From NCBI RefSeq assembly GCF_900291985.1, contig NZ_LT985980.1, positions 832,001 through 896,000 on the forward strand: a stretch of 64,000 nt of DNA, given 5' to 3'. Positions 47,967-59,154 of the stretch are shown here, one piece after another. The position numbers and the translations under genes are program-made. Every line of letters starts with the position of its first letter. Positions within the stretch are counted from its first letter, which is position 1. The stretch comes from Lysinibacillus timonensis (GTDB lineage Bacteria > Bacillota > Bacilli > Bacillales_A > Planococcaceae). The notes under the pieces were generated by a model. That model was not told the DNA's origin. It worked only from the letters and a program-made list of their open reading frames with translations, and searched no databases.

Positions 47967-48734
47967 GTGAATACTGTGGAATTTAGACCATGCATCGATT
48001 TGCACGATGGAAAAGTAAAACAAATTGTAGGAAGTACATTAGGACACTCAGATAAATCAGTTGTAGAAAACTTTATTTCAGACAAAGATTCTAGTTATTT
48101 TGCAAATTTGTTTAAACAGGACGGTCTTACTGGTGGACACGTCATTATGTTAGGTTCAGGCAATGAAGATGCCGCGCTTGTAGCATTACAAACCTATTCA
48201 AATGGACTTCAAGTAGGCGGTGGAATCACAGCTGACAATGCGAAGAAGTATATTGAAGCAGGTGCCTCCCATATTATCGTAACATCTTATATTTTCCATG
48301 ATGGAAAGTTAGATATGGACAGATTAAATTTACTAATTGAAGCGGTTGGAAAAAACCATATTGTCATTGACTTAAGCTGTAGAAAGAAAGATGGTAAATG
48401 GTTTGTTGTTACAGACAAATGGACTAAATTTAGTGATTTCGAAGTGAATGAAAAAAGTATTTCCTACATTGAACAATTTTGTGATGAACTACTGATACAT
48501 GCAGTTGACGTTGAAGGTAAACGAAGCGGTATGCAAGAAGAATTAGTCCAAGATTTAGCGAACTGGACATCTATCCCAACGACATATGCCGGTGGCGTTC
48601 GTTCACTAGAGGATTTAAAGAAGTTTGAAGAAATTTCTAGTGGTAAACTTCATGTTACAATAGGTAGTGCTTTAGATATTTTCGGTGGAGATTTAGCTTA
48701 TAAAGATGTTGTAGCGTACTGTAAAAAGCAATAA
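47967..48734 (+). CDS. hisA: Phosphoribosylformimino-AICAR-phosphate isomerase, eukaryotic HIS6 type
   Basis: This 255-residue barrel matches the fungal HIS6/plant form of HisA, not the usual bacterial HisA. Shared marks are PCIDLHDGKVKQIVG, HVIMLGSGNEDAA, LQVGGGITADN, VIDLSCRKKDGKW, HAVDVEGK, and TIGSALDIFGG. Likely catalytic aspartates are Asp11 and Asp135. The reaction is the Amadori-type isomerisation of ProFAR in histidine synthesis. The start is GTG (47967), or a second GTG three codons later that better fits HIS6 length. It is an orphan, divergent from recD2, with no other his gene in the window. Confidence 0.85.
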   Translation: MNTVEFRPCIDLHDGKVKQIVGSTLGHSDKSVVENFISDKDSSYFANLFKQDGLTGGHVIMLGSGNEDAALVALQTYSNGLQVGGGITADNAKKYIEAGASHIIVTSYIFHDGKLDMDRLNLLIEAVGKNHIVIDLSCRKKDGKWFVVTDKWTKFSDFEVNEKSISYIEQFCDELLIHAVDVEGKRSGMQEELVQDLANWTSIPTTYAGGVRSLEDLKKFEEISSGKLHVTIGSALDIFGGDLAYKDVVAYCKKQ

Positions 48735-48779
48735 ATACTGCCTTAAGGTTTTAGCAACAAACTCACGAAAACAACTAAT

Positions 48780-48824
48780 ATAAAAGGTTATCTCCAATCT
48801 CACTAGATGAAGATAACCTTTTTG
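48780..48824. terminator. Bidirectional terminator of hisA and the TPR gene
   Basis: AAAAGGTTATCT pairs with AGATAACCTTTT around a 15-base loop, with A and T runs on both sides, between the two converging genes. Confidence 0.85.
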
Positions 48825-48826
48825 CT

Positions 48827-49486
48827 TTAGTTAAATCTTTGACTTACCATATCATAAATATATTTTGCTTGATCGAATTTCGGCTCGATTGTATACGCTT
48901 CTTTTAAATGATGTAATGCTGATTCCGTATCTTCAGTAGATACTGCATACAACACCCCTAAATTATAGTGGGCATCCGCGTTCTTCCCATCTTTTTCTAA
49001 TACATACTCTAATTCTATTTTTGCCAAATCAAACATTTCTAGAGTACAAAGTAATATCCCATAGGAAAGTCGAATTTGAAGATCCTCCGGTGCAAGCTCC
49101 GCTGCTCTTTGCATATAAGGCAATGCAAGCTTAAATTTTTCATCGCGTTCAAAGGATTTTGCTAACATAAAGTATGCATCTGCACCTTCAATACCAAAAT
49201 CGATTGATTTTTGATACAACTTTGCCGCTTCAATGTAACGCTCAGAATTGTAATAAAGATTCGCCAACCCGTAATAAGCAGTTGCGGTTTTCTCATCCAA
49301 TGTAATAGCCTTTTGGAAAAATCGTTCTGCTCTTTCGATGTCATTCATCGCTGCAAGAAGATTTCCAAAATTCACATACCCTATCGCATCATTTGGATTG
49401 GTTTCAATTGCTTCAGTAAATGCCTTAGCTGCGTCTTCATAACGCTTTTCTTGAAAGGCCTTTATTCCAATTTCATTGTAATCCAT
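48827..49486 (-). CDS. yrrB: Tetratricopeptide repeat protein (YrrB type)
   Basis: A 219-residue protein made of about six tandem TPR helix pairs (for example AFQEKRYEDAAKAFTEAIE and NPNDAIGYVNFGNLLAAM in sequence). B. subtilis YrrB sits in the same place beside mnmA and cysteine desulfurase and may serve protein interactions in tRNA thiolation; this is inference from position. The ATG at 49486 has GAGGTG upstream. It begins 59 bases after the mnmA stop codon. Confidence 0.9.
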   Translation of the reverse strand: MDYNEIGIKAFQEKRYEDAAKAFTEAIETNPNDAIGYVNFGNLLAAMNDIERAERFFQKAITLDEKTATAYYGLANLYYNSERYIEAAKLYQKSIDFGIEGADAYFMLAKSFERDEKFKLALPYMQRAAELAPEDLQIRLSYGILLCTLEMFDLAKIELEYVLEKDGKNADAHYNLGVLYAVSTEDTESALHHLKEAYTIEPKFDQAKYIYDMVSQRFN

Positions 49487-49545
49487 ATTTATCACCTCAA
49501 AAGGATAGACGACCGTAATAAACAGTCGCCTATCAATCATTCTAG

Positions 49546-50733
<1,188 letters not shown>

Positions 50734-50827
50734 TTACAGTCAGAAGATTCGCACCTTCTCTTAGTACAAATAGAACAATAATATGTTGTATCTATTTCAG
50801 TGCAGTAAAAACATCTGCTGAATGAAG

Positions 50828-51970
50828 TTAATGAGCTAGCCTTTTGACGATTTTAATTGTTCGTTTCGCCGCCTCAACAACTAGTTCTTCGGTTAAACCT
50901 AGGCCAAAACTAAAACGAATTGAGTTTCTTAATTCTTCTGTATCCTTACCAAACATTGCAACAAGGACATGTGATGGGTCAATTGAACCTGCAGTACAAG
51001 CCGAGCCACTAGACGCATACACATTAGACATATCTAAGTTAACTAAGAAGGATTCAACTTCCATACCTTTAAAACTTATATTTAAAACATGTTTTAATGA
51101 ATGGTCCTTATTCCCATTAATCTCAAATAGTATGTTCTCTTTTTTTAATTCTTCTATAAATAATTCACGATACTTATGATAATTTTCTTTTCTTATGTCT
51201 ATCTCTTGTTGGGCAATTTCAACTGCCTTAGCAAATCCAACAGCACTAGGAACATTTTCCGTACCTGCACGACGTTTTTTCTCTTGCGATCCTCCAAAAG
51301 AAGTCGGAAATAAAGAAACACCCGTACGCTGATATAAGAAACCAATTCCTTTTGGACCATTTAATTTATGGCTCGATACACTTAATAAATCAACATTCAA
51401 CTCATCGACATTTAGCTTTTCTATACCAAACGCTTGAACAGCATCGGTATGAAAGGTTGCCTGATGTTCTTTTAAGATTTTGCCGATTTCTGCAATCGGC
51501 TGAATTGTACCAACCTCATTATTTCCGTACATAATTGTTACTAAAATCGTATCGTCTCTTAACGCATTCTTAAACTCTTCCAAAGAAATACGACCAGTTC
51601 TGTCGACCGGTAGATAAGTAACATCAAATCCTTCTTTTTCGAGTTTTTCACATGCATGCATGACAGCATGATGTTCAATTTGCGTTGTAATTATATGTTT
51701 CCCTTTAGATTTCAGAGCTTGTGCCGTACCGAATATTGCAGCATTATCTGCTTCTGTTCCACCACTTGTAATAATTATTTCACTATCTTTTGCACCTACA
51801 GCACGAGCGAGCGTGTTGCGAGCTTCATCTAAAACCTTACGCGCTCTTCTACCTGCAGTATGAATGCTAGAAGGGTTGCCATATTCTTCAGACATTATCT
51901 TCGTCATAACAGTGATTACTTCTGGATGCATAGGTGAAGTAGCTGCATGGTCTAGATAAATTGTTTCCAT
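50828..51970 (-). CDS. yrvO: Cysteine desulfurase (YrvO, sulfur donor for MnmA)
   Basis: A class V PLP enzyme that takes sulfur from L-cysteine to form a persulfide. His102-adjacent EHHAVMH, the PLP lysine Lys202 in SVSSHKLNGPKG, and the catalytic cysteine in SSGSACTAG (about 325) are present. The 380-residue length fits the IscS/YrvO group. It is flanked by cymR and mnmA, so its main duty is probably tRNA thiolation rather than bulk cluster assembly. Confidence 0.95.
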   Translation of the reverse strand: METIYLDHAATSPMHPEVITVMTKIMSEEYGNPSSIHTAGRRARKVLDEARNTLARAVGAKDSEIIITSGGTEADNAAIFGTAQALKSKGKHIITTQIEHHAVMHACEKLEKEGFDVTYLPVDRTGRISLEEFKNALRDDTILVTIMYGNNEVGTIQPIAEIGKILKEHQATFHTDAVQAFGIEKLNVDELNVDLLSVSSHKLNGPKGIGFLYQRTGVSLFPTSFGGSQEKKRRAGTENVPSAVGFAKAVEIAQQEIDIRKENYHKYRELFIEELKKENILFEINGNKDHSLKHVLNISFKGMEVESFLVNLDMSNVYASSGSACTAGSIDPSHVLVAMFGKDTEELRNSIRFSFGLGLTEELVVEAAKRTIKIVKRLAH

Positions 51971-52001
51971 CGTTATTCAAAAACTCCTTTAACTAACAGG
52001 C

Positions 52002-52421
52002 TTAAATATAGAACATATAACCGTCGTACTCAGAATCATCTTTATGATTTGCTAAATCTTTAAGAGAAGTCGTATCAAGTACGTTTTTAACAGCATCACG
52101 TATTCTAATCCACAGTTCACGCTGTGGTGATTCTTCTTCTTCAATACCTTCTACAGGTTGAATAGGGCCTTCCAATACTTTGATTACATCTGCTGCTGAA
52201 ATTTTTTCAGGGGGTAATGCAAGTAAATAGCCACCATAAGCTCCACGTACACTTTTAACAAGTCCCGCAATACGAAGTGGAGATACTAGTTGCTCTAAAT
52301 ATGCTTCAGATAAATCTTTTTCCTGTGCGATTTGACGCAATGGAACTGGACCTTCACCATAATGCTTAGCTAATTCAATCATAATTGTTAGTCCGTATCT
52401 ACCTTTTGTAGAAATTTTCAT
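52002..52421 (-). CDS. cymR: Rrf2-family cysteine metabolism repressor CymR
   Basis: CymR is the master repressor of cysteine metabolism in Bacillales, acting with CysK. The 139-residue protein starts MKISTKGRYGLTIMIELA and contains a winged helix with LVKSVRGAYGGYLLALPP. It has no cysteine at all, so it cannot bind the iron-sulfur cluster of its relative IscR, which supports CymR. The ATG at 52421 has GAGGTG upstream. It lies just upstream of cysteine desulfurase and is divergent from rarA. Confidence 0.92.
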   Translation of the reverse strand: MKISTKGRYGLTIMIELAKHYGEGPVPLRQIAQEKDLSEAYLEQLVSPLRIAGLVKSVRGAYGGYLLALPPEKISAADVIKVLEGPIQPVEGIEEEESPQRELWIRIRDAVKNVLDTTSLKDLANHKDDSEYDGYMFYI

Positions 52422-52632
52422 TATAAACACCTCTATTTTACTTGTCCATATATATGCTCAAGTATACCATATCTCCTTCAATTCCACTTGGAAAAGGTCT
52501 ATTTTCATACAGTGTCATACTCTTGTAACTCAAATTGAATAGAATCTAGACTTAAGATGCCTGACTTACAGTTCTGATGGAATAAATATGGTACATTTAA
52601 ATAAAGTCTAGTATGAACTCGGAGGATAAAAA

Positions 52633-53916
52633 ATGCAAAATGAACCATTAGCATACCGAATGCGTCCTCGTAACTTAAATGAGGTTGTTGGTCAAAAACA
52701 CATTATCGGCGCTGAAACCGCCTTATATAAAATGATCCAAAATGGACATGTTCCATCTATGCTTTTATATGGTGAACCTGGAATCGGTAAAACATCTATT
52801 GCCAATGCAATTGCAGGTAGTTCTAAGCTTCCTTTTTTTTCATTAAATGCAACACACGCAGGGAAAAAGGATGTTGAACAAATTGTTGAGGAAGCAAGAC
52901 TTAGTGGAAAAGTCATTTTGTTCCTTGACGAAATTCATCGTTTTAATAAATTACAACAAGATACCCTTCTCCCCCATGTAGAAAATGGTTCAATCGTCTT
53001 AATTGGAGCTACAACAGAAAATCCATTTCATGATGTCAATCCAGCCATTCGTTCTCGCTGTGGTGAAATTTTACAGCTTAAACGATTATCTGTAGAAGAT
53101 ATTGTTCAATTATTAAAAACTGCATTAAAAGATAATGAACGTGGGTTAGGTAAATTCGAAATTCAAATATCCGATGAACAAATAGTTCAACTAGCACTAA
53201 GCTCGAATGGAGACGCTCGAAAAGCCTTAACATTGTTAGAGTCGGTTTATTATGCTGCGGATGAAATTGATGGTAAAACTGTCGTTAAAGATCATATTAT
53301 TGAGCATCTTGCTGAACGAATTGGTGTTTATGGTGACAAAGCTGGTACACATTTTTATAACTTGTTATCTGCTTTACAAAAATCCGTTCGAGGAAGTGAT
53401 ACGAATGCAGCTCTTTATTATTTAGCTCATTTATTAGAAAACGGTGATTTAGTTGCCGTATGTAGAAGATTACTAGTCATGGCATATGAAGACATCGGAC
53501 TAGCTGACCCAAATGTTGGGGCACATGTATTTGCTGCAACAGAATCTGCTAAACGACTTGGACTACCTGAGGCTCGTATACCACTAGCGAACGCCGTAAT
53601 TGAAATGTGTCTGTCACCAAAATCTAATTCTGCCTATTCAGCACTAGATACTGCAACTAGATCAATCCGAGAGGGGAAAACAGGAGATATTCCATTACAT
53701 CTACGTGACGGTCATTACGTTGGTGCCAAGGTTTTAGGTCATGTAGGATATAAATACCCACATGATACACCAATAGGTACATTCGGTGGATGGGTTGACC
53801 AACAATACTTACCTGAAAATTTAGATGGTATGGAGTTTTATAAACCTGTGAGTGCAGGAGAAGAAAAACGGATGGCCGCAATATATGAAAAATTAAAGGC
53901 ATTTCGCTCTAAATAA
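52633..53916 (+). CDS. rarA: Replication-associated recombination protein RarA (MgsA/WRNIP1 family)
   Basis: RarA is an AAA+ ATPase acting at stalled replication forks. [15 protein letters not shown] at the N-terminus, Walker [10 protein letters not shown] (47-55), Walker [11 protein letters not shown] (about 97-106), [17 protein letters not shown] (sensor 1 region) and the C-terminal tetramerisation domain with YEDIGLADP are visible. The 427-residue length is usual. CTCGGAGG precedes the ATG. It is divergent from cymR, as in B. subtilis. Confidence 0.95.
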   Translation: MQNEPLAYRMRPRNLNEVVGQKHIIGAETALYKMIQNGHVPSMLLYGEPGIGKTSIANAIAGSSKLPFFSLNATHAGKKDVEQIVEEARLSGKVILFLDEIHRFNKLQQDTLLPHVENGSIVLIGATTENPFHDVNPAIRSRCGEILQLKRLSVEDIVQLLKTALKDNERGLGKFEIQISDEQIVQLALSSNGDARKALTLLESVYYAADEIDGKTVVKDHIIEHLAERIGVYGDKAGTHFYNLLSALQKSVRGSDTNAALYYLAHLLENGDLVAVCRRLLVMAYEDIGLADPNVGAHVFAATESAKRLGLPEARIPLANAVIEMCLSPKSNSAYSALDTATRSIREGKTGDIPLHLRDGHYVGAKVLGHVGYKYPHDTPIGTFGGWVDQQYLPENLDGMEFYKPVSAGEEKRMAAIYEKLKAFRSK

Positions 53917-53918
53917 TA

Positions 53919-53953
53919 GAACTCGCCCTATTTGTATTCATAGGGCGAGTTTA
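53919..53953. terminator. Bidirectional terminator after rarA
   Basis: ACTCGCCCTAT pairs with ATAGGGCGAGT around an eight-base loop, followed by TTTATT on the plus strand. Confidence 0.85.
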
Positions 53954-54478
53954 TTAATATTGTTTAATTTTATTATAAGAAATAGAAAATTCATAAAACT
54001 GTTTTAAACATTTATCTAAATCATTATTTGCATTTTTGATTGCTTCTTTAAATGCACCTTCTTTTCCATTCAATAACTCAACATCCTCGAAGCTTTTGCT
54101 AATTTCATCTAACAGATGTTCTTGGAAATGAATAATACATTTTGCTGCTACAGTATATGAATATAAAATATATTCTTTAACTTCTGGAATTTTCATATCG
54201 GAAATTTGTTTTTGAGCAAGTGTTTTAAAATAAATCAGTTGCGCTAATATATCAGCAAATAAATTCCAATAAACATTAGATTCTGGGAATGAACCATTTT
54301 GTCGATCGATATAATTTGCAAAATTTGAAACAGTTTGTTGAAGTAGATTGTCTAATCCTTTATAAGCTTTCTCCCATTTTTGAGAGCTATCAATATAATC
54401 AAAAACCATTTCATCCATCTTCGCCTGAAGCTGTGGTAAATTCAATAAACCATTTTTAACTTGGATTTGAGTAAACAT
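53954..54478 (-). CDS. Hypothetical helical protein (174 residues)
   Basis: I do not recognise this protein. It is predicted to be almost all alpha-helical and cytoplasmic: no signal peptide, no membrane helix, two cysteines, and amphipathic stretches such as MDEMVFDYIDSSQKWEKAY and LDEISKSFEDVELL. The base composition is more AT-rich than its neighbours, and its place between rarA and tcdA is not one I know from B. subtilis. The AGGGGAGG-like binding site upstream of the ATG (GGGGAGGTTATGGG) supports expression. Confidence 0.6.
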   Translation of the reverse strand: MFTQIQVKNGLLNLPQLQAKMDEMVFDYIDSSQKWEKAYKGLDNLLQQTVSNFANYIDRQNGSFPESNVYWNLFADILAQLIYFKTLAQKQISDMKIPEVKEYILYSYTVAAKCIIHFQEHLLDEISKSFEDVELLNGKEGAFKEAIKNANNDLDKCLKQFYEFSISYNKIKQY

Positions 54479-54671
54479 CCCATAACCTCCCCTTTATCCC
54501 CCTAAGGTCTAGTAGTAATAATATAACAATAAAAAAAGAATTAGTTTTTAGATAATAAAAACTAAAGTAAAAGATGTGATATATGTGATAATTTCAATCA
54601 TTTTCAACAAAATTCCAACTTTTATTAAAATAAATTTTTATTATTGTTATATAATTAACGGTCATGTAATA

Positions 54672-54711
54672 AGAAAAAGCGATAAATTAGAATAGATCTA
54701 GATTTATCGCC
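54672..54711 (-). terminator. Terminator after tcdA
   Basis: GCGATAAAT (54679-54687) pairs with ATTTATCGC (54702-54710), followed on the minus strand by TTTTTCTTATT. The remainder of 54479-54677 is very AT-rich with no recognisable gene. Confidence 0.8.
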
Positions 54712-54717
54712 TTATTA

Positions 54718-55479
54718 TTATTGTTGTACTCTTGTTATTTTAATATCTTTTAGTATTTGATTAACAACCCAACTTGCTGCAATTAAACCTGCAACAGAAG
54801 GACAGAAAGCATTTGATGATGGCGGCATTTTGGCCTTACGTATTTGAGCATTTGGATTTCCAACCTCTTCTACTACTTCTGGGCGGGCAACAATTGGGGA
54901 TTCATCAGAGAAGACTACAGTTACCCCTTTTCTAATTCCTTCTTTTCTTAATTTAGTTCGTATTACCTTAGCTAATGGGTCAGTATGTGTTTTTGAGATA
55001 TCTGCAATTTGGAAACGAGTAGGATCCATTTTATTTGCCGCTCCCATACTTGAGATAATGGGAATATTTCGTTTGAGGCATTCTTTCATTAGGTGTATTT
55101 TGTATATCACTGTGTCCGATGCATCAATTACATAATCAATATTCTGTTCAAAAAACTGTTCATAGGTTTCTTCTGTGTAAAACATATGCATGTCAATTAC
55201 TTCACACTCTGGGTTAATATCTGCAATTCGGTCTTTCATAATCCCTGATTTTGATTTACCAATTGTAGATAAATACGCAACCAATTGACGGTTAACGTTT
55301 GTTATATCCACATTATCTTTGTCAACTAATATAATTCGACCAACACCACTACGAGCACAAGCTTCAGCCGCAAAGGAACCTACACCGCCTACTCCTAGAA
55401 TAGCAACTGTCGTATTTTTTAATTTTTCTAATCCTTCTTTACCTATTGCTAGTTCATTGCGTGAAAACTGGTGTAACAT
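54718..55479 (-). CDS. tcdA: tRNA threonylcarbamoyladenosine dehydratase TcdA
   Basis: TcdA is an E1/ThiF-like enzyme that cyclises t6A37 of tRNA to ct6A using ATP. The Rossmann loop GVGGVGSFAAE lies at about 29-39, DKDNVDITNVNRQLVA is the nucleotide motif, and FCPSVAGLIAASWV near the C-terminus is typical. The 253-residue length fits. In B. subtilis the ortholog yrvM also lies beside aspS and the 6S RNA gene. Confidence 0.92.
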   Translation of the reverse strand: MLHQFSRNELAIGKEGLEKLKNTTVAILGVGGVGSFAAEACARSGVGRIILVDKDNVDITNVNRQLVAYLSTIGKSKSGIMKDRIADINPECEVIDMHMFYTEETYEQFFEQNIDYVIDASDTVIYKIHLMKECLKRNIPIISSMGAANKMDPTRFQIADISKTHTDPLAKVIRTKLRKEGIRKGVTVVFSDESPIVARPEVVEEVGNPNAQIRKAKMPPSSNAFCPSVAGLIAASWVVNQILKDIKITRVQQ

Positions 55480-55580
55480 AATTATTGCCTCTCAATCTTT
55501 ATTATTCTACTCGGGATTATAACATAATTAGATTGGCGTGGAAAGGTGATCTAAACTGTTATTAGTATGTCTCAGCAAAC

Positions 55581-55610
55581 TAAAAAAACTCCCCTTATTG
55601 TCAAGGAGAG
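55581..55610 (-). terminator. Terminator of the 6S RNA precursor
   Basis: On the minus strand CTCCTT pairs with AAGGGG across six bases and is followed by seven T. It lies about 20-40 bases past the expected mature 3' end of 6S RNA. Confidence 0.75.
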
Positions 55611-55627
55611 TAAGTAAGGAGTTTAGG

Positions 55628-55831
55628 AATTGACGAATCCCGAATTGAAGCCTTTTTTACAAACGTTGTTTTGAACCCTCATCCTTCGCAAAAAGTGGGT
55701 GTTCTCAGCTACTTTTTAAACGTCCCGTACAGCGCAGGCTTGTTTGCTAAGCAGAGATCTTGAACTCCCTACATTTTGTTGTTCGGTCAAAACTGGATAT
55801 TTGTATCAGCAACAAGTTCAGGATTCGTATT
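55628..55831 (-). ncRNA. ssrS: 6S RNA (RNA polymerase regulator)
   Basis: 6S RNA mimics an open promoter and traps the housekeeping RNA polymerase. The identification rests on position (between aspS and tcdA, where B. subtilis has bsrA), a strong promoter, a downstream terminator, a size near 200 nt, and a perfect closing stem: ACGAATCC at the 5' end (minus strand, 55821-55828) pairs with GGATTCGT (55633-55640). Further long-range pairing (GTAGGGAGTT with AACTCCTTAC) could extend the precursor. I have not computed a covariance score. The rest of 55480-56047 holds the tcdA upstream region and the aspS terminator. Confidence 0.8.
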
Positions 55832-55837
55832 AGTTAT

Positions 55838-55866
55838 ATCATAACATGATTAATCTGAATTTTCAA
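55838..55866 (-). promoter_or_regulatory. Sigma-A promoter of 6S RNA
   Basis: TTGAAA (55861-55866), 17 bases, TATGAT (55838-55843), placing the RNA start near 55831, where the closing stem begins. Confidence 0.8.
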
Positions 55867-56003
55867 ACAACATTAACAAATTTATTATATTTTTTTGATA
55901 CACTTCCTTTTTCAGTAAAAATTGTCGTAATTATATTATTGCTAAACAACCTCTCCTCAGAGAAGTTATTCTGAATGTAGAAAACATCATTTAAAATAAA
56001 TCG

Positions 56004-56044
56004 AAAAAACAGAGAAAAACAATTAACTGTTTTCTCTGTTTTTA
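56004..56044 (-). terminator. Terminator of the hisS-aspS operon
   Basis: ACAGAGAAAA pairs with TTTTCTCTGT with a small bulge; the minus strand continues with a T run. It begins right after the aspS stop. Confidence 0.8.
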
Positions 56045-56047
56045 GTA

Positions 56048-57808
56048 TTAGTTATTGATTTTTAAATGTAATTCCTTCAATTGAGCAGGTGAAACCTCAC
56101 TCGGTGCATTCGTTAATAAATCACTAGCAGTTGCTGTTTTAGGGAACGCAATTGTATCACGTAAGTTTGTACGACCTGCAAGTAACATAACGAAACGGTC
56201 GAGACCGAATGCTAAACCACCATGAGGAGGTACCCCATATTCAAATGCTTCTAGTAAGAACCCAAATTGTTCTCTTGCTTCTTCTTCACTAAACCCTAAT
56301 AATTTAAACATTTTTTCCTGAAGTTTTGGCTCATAAATACGTAGAGAACCTCCACCTAGTTCATAACCGTTTAAAACGATATCGTATGCTTGTGCACGTA
56401 CTTCAGACGGATTTGTGTCCATTTTTTCGACATCTTCGTCAAACGGTCGAGTAAATGGATGGTGCGCAGCACTATAGCGCCCTTCATCTTCATCATACTC
56501 AAGTAATGGCCAATCTGTAATCCAAAGGAATGCAAACTTAGATTCATCAATTAATCCTAATTCTTTTCCAAGTTTCATACGTAATGCACCTAGAGATGCA
56601 GCTACTACAGAAGATTTGTCTGCAACAAATAATAATAAGTCACCTGGTTCAGCATTGGTTGCTTTCATCATCGTATCTACAATTTCACCTTCAAAGAATT
56701 TAGCAATTGGACCCGTTAACCCTTCTTCCGTAACTTTAATCCACGCTAAACCTTTTGCTCCATAGATTGCTACAAATTCAGTTAATGCGTCTATATCTTT
56801 ACGCGTAAACTTATCTGCACTTCCTTTAACATTAATTGCTTTTACTTCCCCACCGTTATCTACTGCTTGAGCAAATACTTTAAATGAAGAATCTCTTACG
56901 ATTTCAGATAGTTGAACAAGCTCTAAATCAAAACGGACATCAGGCTTATCTGACCCGTAACGCCCCATTGCCTCAGAATAAGGCATACGCTGTAAAGGTA
57001 ATTGTAAGTCAATATCCATAACTTCTTTCATAACAGTTTGCAGAAGACGCTCATTCATTTCAATAATCTCATCCATGGACATAAATGACGTTTCGATATC
57101 GACTTGAGTAAATTCAGGTTGACGATCCGCACGTAAATCTTCGTCGCGGAAACAACGAGCAATTTGGAAGTATTTTTCAAACCCTGAAACCATTAATAAT
57201 TGTTTAAATAATTGTGGTGATTGAGGTAATGCATAAAATTCACCTTCATGTACGCGTGACGGTACTAAATAATCACGAGCACCTTCTGGAGTTGACTTAG
57301 TTAAAATAGGTGTTTCAACCTCTAGGAAACCTTCATTCTGTAAGAAATTACGAATTGAGCGTGTAATATCAGAACGTAATTTAAATGTGTTATACATCAC
57401 TGGTCGACGTAAGTCTAAATAACGATACTTCAACCGAACTTCTTCATTAATTTCGACTTTATCCTCAATAGCAAATGGTGGTGTTTTAGCTTCATTTATA
57501 ATCGAAATTGCTGAAGCTACTACCTCGATTTTCCCAGTTTTAATATTTGGGTTTACTTGGCTCTCATCACGTAAAATGACTTCGCCTTCAATTTCCACTA
57601 CATATTCATTACGAATTTTGTCTGCAATTACTAGCGCGTCTGGTGCTGTATCACCAAAAACGACTTGAACAATACCTGTACGGTCACGTACATCAACGAA
57701 AATTAAACCACCTAAATCACGGCGACGTTGTACCCATCCTTTTAATACAACTTTCTCACCTTGATGTTGCTCATTTAACTCTCCGCAAGCATGCGTTCTT
57801 TGTGCCAT
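56048..57808 (-). CDS. aspS: Aspartate--tRNA ligase
   Basis: AspRS charges tRNA-Asp (and tRNA-Asn in non-discriminating forms). The 586-residue bacterial-type protein has the N-terminal OB anticodon-binding domain (about 1-110), class II motifs with [12 protein letters not shown] and [16 protein letters not shown], the GAD insertion domain (about 290-415) and motif 3 [13 protein letters not shown]. Start at the ATG 57808 behind GGAGG. It is 23 bases downstream of hisS in the same operon. Whether it discriminates against tRNA-Asn cannot be read safely here. Confidence 0.97.
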   Translation of the reverse strand: MAQRTHACGELNEQHQGEKVVLKGWVQRRRDLGGLIFVDVRDRTGIVQVVFGDTAPDALVIADKIRNEYVVEIEGEVILRDESQVNPNIKTGKIEVVASAISIINEAKTPPFAIEDKVEINEEVRLKYRYLDLRRPVMYNTFKLRSDITRSIRNFLQNEGFLEVETPILTKSTPEGARDYLVPSRVHEGEFYALPQSPQLFKQLLMVSGFEKYFQIARCFRDEDLRADRQPEFTQVDIETSFMSMDEIIEMNERLLQTVMKEVMDIDLQLPLQRMPYSEAMGRYGSDKPDVRFDLELVQLSEIVRDSSFKVFAQAVDNGGEVKAINVKGSADKFTRKDIDALTEFVAIYGAKGLAWIKVTEEGLTGPIAKFFEGEIVDTMMKATNAEPGDLLLFVADKSSVVAASLGALRMKLGKELGLIDESKFAFLWITDWPLLEYDEDEGRYSAAHHPFTRPFDEDVEKMDTNPSEVRAQAYDIVLNGYELGGGSLRIYEPKLQEKMFKLLGFSEEEAREQFGFLLEAFEYGVPPHGGLAFGLDRFVMLLAGRTNLRDTIAFPKTATASDLLTNAPSEVSPAQLKELHLKINN

Positions 57809-57831
57809 GATAATTTCCTCCATTAAGCCGA

Positions 57832-59106
57832 TTATTTTTTAATATGTTCTAATAAGTAGTTAACTAAATCAGTTAATTGAACTTTTTCTTCGTTTCTAGT
57901 TTGCATTTGTTTAATGTTTACTGCACCTTCTTCAAGTTCAGTATCTCCAATAACGATAACGTATTGTGCGCCTAGTCGATCTGCTGATTTCATTTGAGCT
58001 TTCATTTTTCGATCGACATAATCCATGTCAGCTGAAATGCCTTTTGTACGAAATGAACTTAGTAGTTCTACAGCTTTTTTCTTCGCTTCATCACCTATCG
58101 CTACAACATAAATATCCAATGCATCTTCTACTTCTAACTCGATTCCTTCAGCTTCTAGTGCAAGTAACAATCGTTCAATTGATAATGCAAAGCCAATACC
58201 TGCAACATCTGGCCCGCCAATATCTTGAACTAAACCATTGTAACGTCCTCCACCACAAAGTGTTGTGATTGCGCCAAACCCGCTTGCGGTACTCATAATT
58301 TCAAATGCCGTATGATTATAATAATCTAATCCGCGAACTAAGTTAGGATCTACTTCGTATTCAATGCCAAGTACATCTAGATATTCTTTCACTTTGTCAA
58401 AATAGATAGACGATTCTTCTGTTAGGTATTCTGTTAATTTTGGCGCTGTCTTCATTAAAGGATGCTCATGGTCTACTTTACAGTCCAAAATACGTAAAGG
58501 GTTTTTCTCTAAACGATTTTGACAGTCAGAACAAAACTCACCAATCGAAGGTTTAAAGTGATTAATTAGAGCTGAACGATGTGCATCACGCGTTTCTTTA
58601 TCACCTAAAGAGTTAAGGTGTAATTTTAAAGCCTTTAACCCAACAGATTGATAAACATCCATAGCAAGAGAAATAACTTCTGCATCGATAGCCGGATCGG
58701 CTGAACCAATTGCCTCCACACCGAACTGTACAAACTGACGGTACCTTCCAGCCTGTTGACGCTCATAACGGAACATTGGACCGATATAGGAAAGTTTTAC
58801 GGGTTGATCTGGTGCACCAAACATTTTGTGCTCTACATAAGAACGAACTGCTGATGCTGTTCCTTCAGGTCTTAATGTGAGAGAACGACCTCCACGATCT
58901 TCAAATGTATACATTTCTTTTTGAACAATATCTGTTGTATCCCCCACCCCACGTTGGAATAATTCTGTTTGCTCGAACATTGGGGTACGAATTTCTTTAT
59001 AACGATAAACACGAGATAGATTACGTAAAATGGATTCTACTTTCTGCCATTTAGGCGTTTGCTCCGGTAAAATATCTTGTGTACCTCGTGGTACTTTATA
59101 AGCCAT
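57832..59106 (-). CDS. hisS: Histidine--tRNA ligase
   Basis: HisRS charges tRNA-His. The 424-residue class II enzyme shows motif 1 [16 protein letters not shown], motif 2 [18 protein letters not shown], the histidine-specific loops [14 protein letters not shown] and CGGGRYNGL, and motif 3 [15 protein letters not shown], followed by the anticodon-binding domain (about 330-424). AAAGGAG precedes the ATG. The transcript starts with a T-box, and a palindromic repeat lies between that and the start codon. Confidence 0.97.
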   Translation of the reverse strand: MAYKVPRGTQDILPEQTPKWQKVESILRNLSRVYRYKEIRTPMFEQTELFQRGVGDTTDIVQKEMYTFEDRGGRSLTLRPEGTASAVRSYVEHKMFGAPDQPVKLSYIGPMFRYERQQAGRYRQFVQFGVEAIGSADPAIDAEVISLAMDVYQSVGLKALKLHLNSLGDKETRDAHRSALINHFKPSIGEFCSDCQNRLEKNPLRILDCKVDHEHPLMKTAPKLTEYLTEESSIYFDKVKEYLDVLGIEYEVDPNLVRGLDYYNHTAFEIMSTASGFGAITTLCGGGRYNGLVQDIGGPDVAGIGFALSIERLLLALEAEGIELEVEDALDIYVVAIGDEAKKKAVELLSSFRTKGISADMDYVDRKMKAQMKSADRLGAQYVIVIGDTELEEGAVNIKQMQTRNEEKVQLTDLVNYLLEHIKK

Positions 59107-59154
59107 TTGTTATCTCCTTTCTAATAGGTCAAAATTTAAATTGTAAAATGAAAC

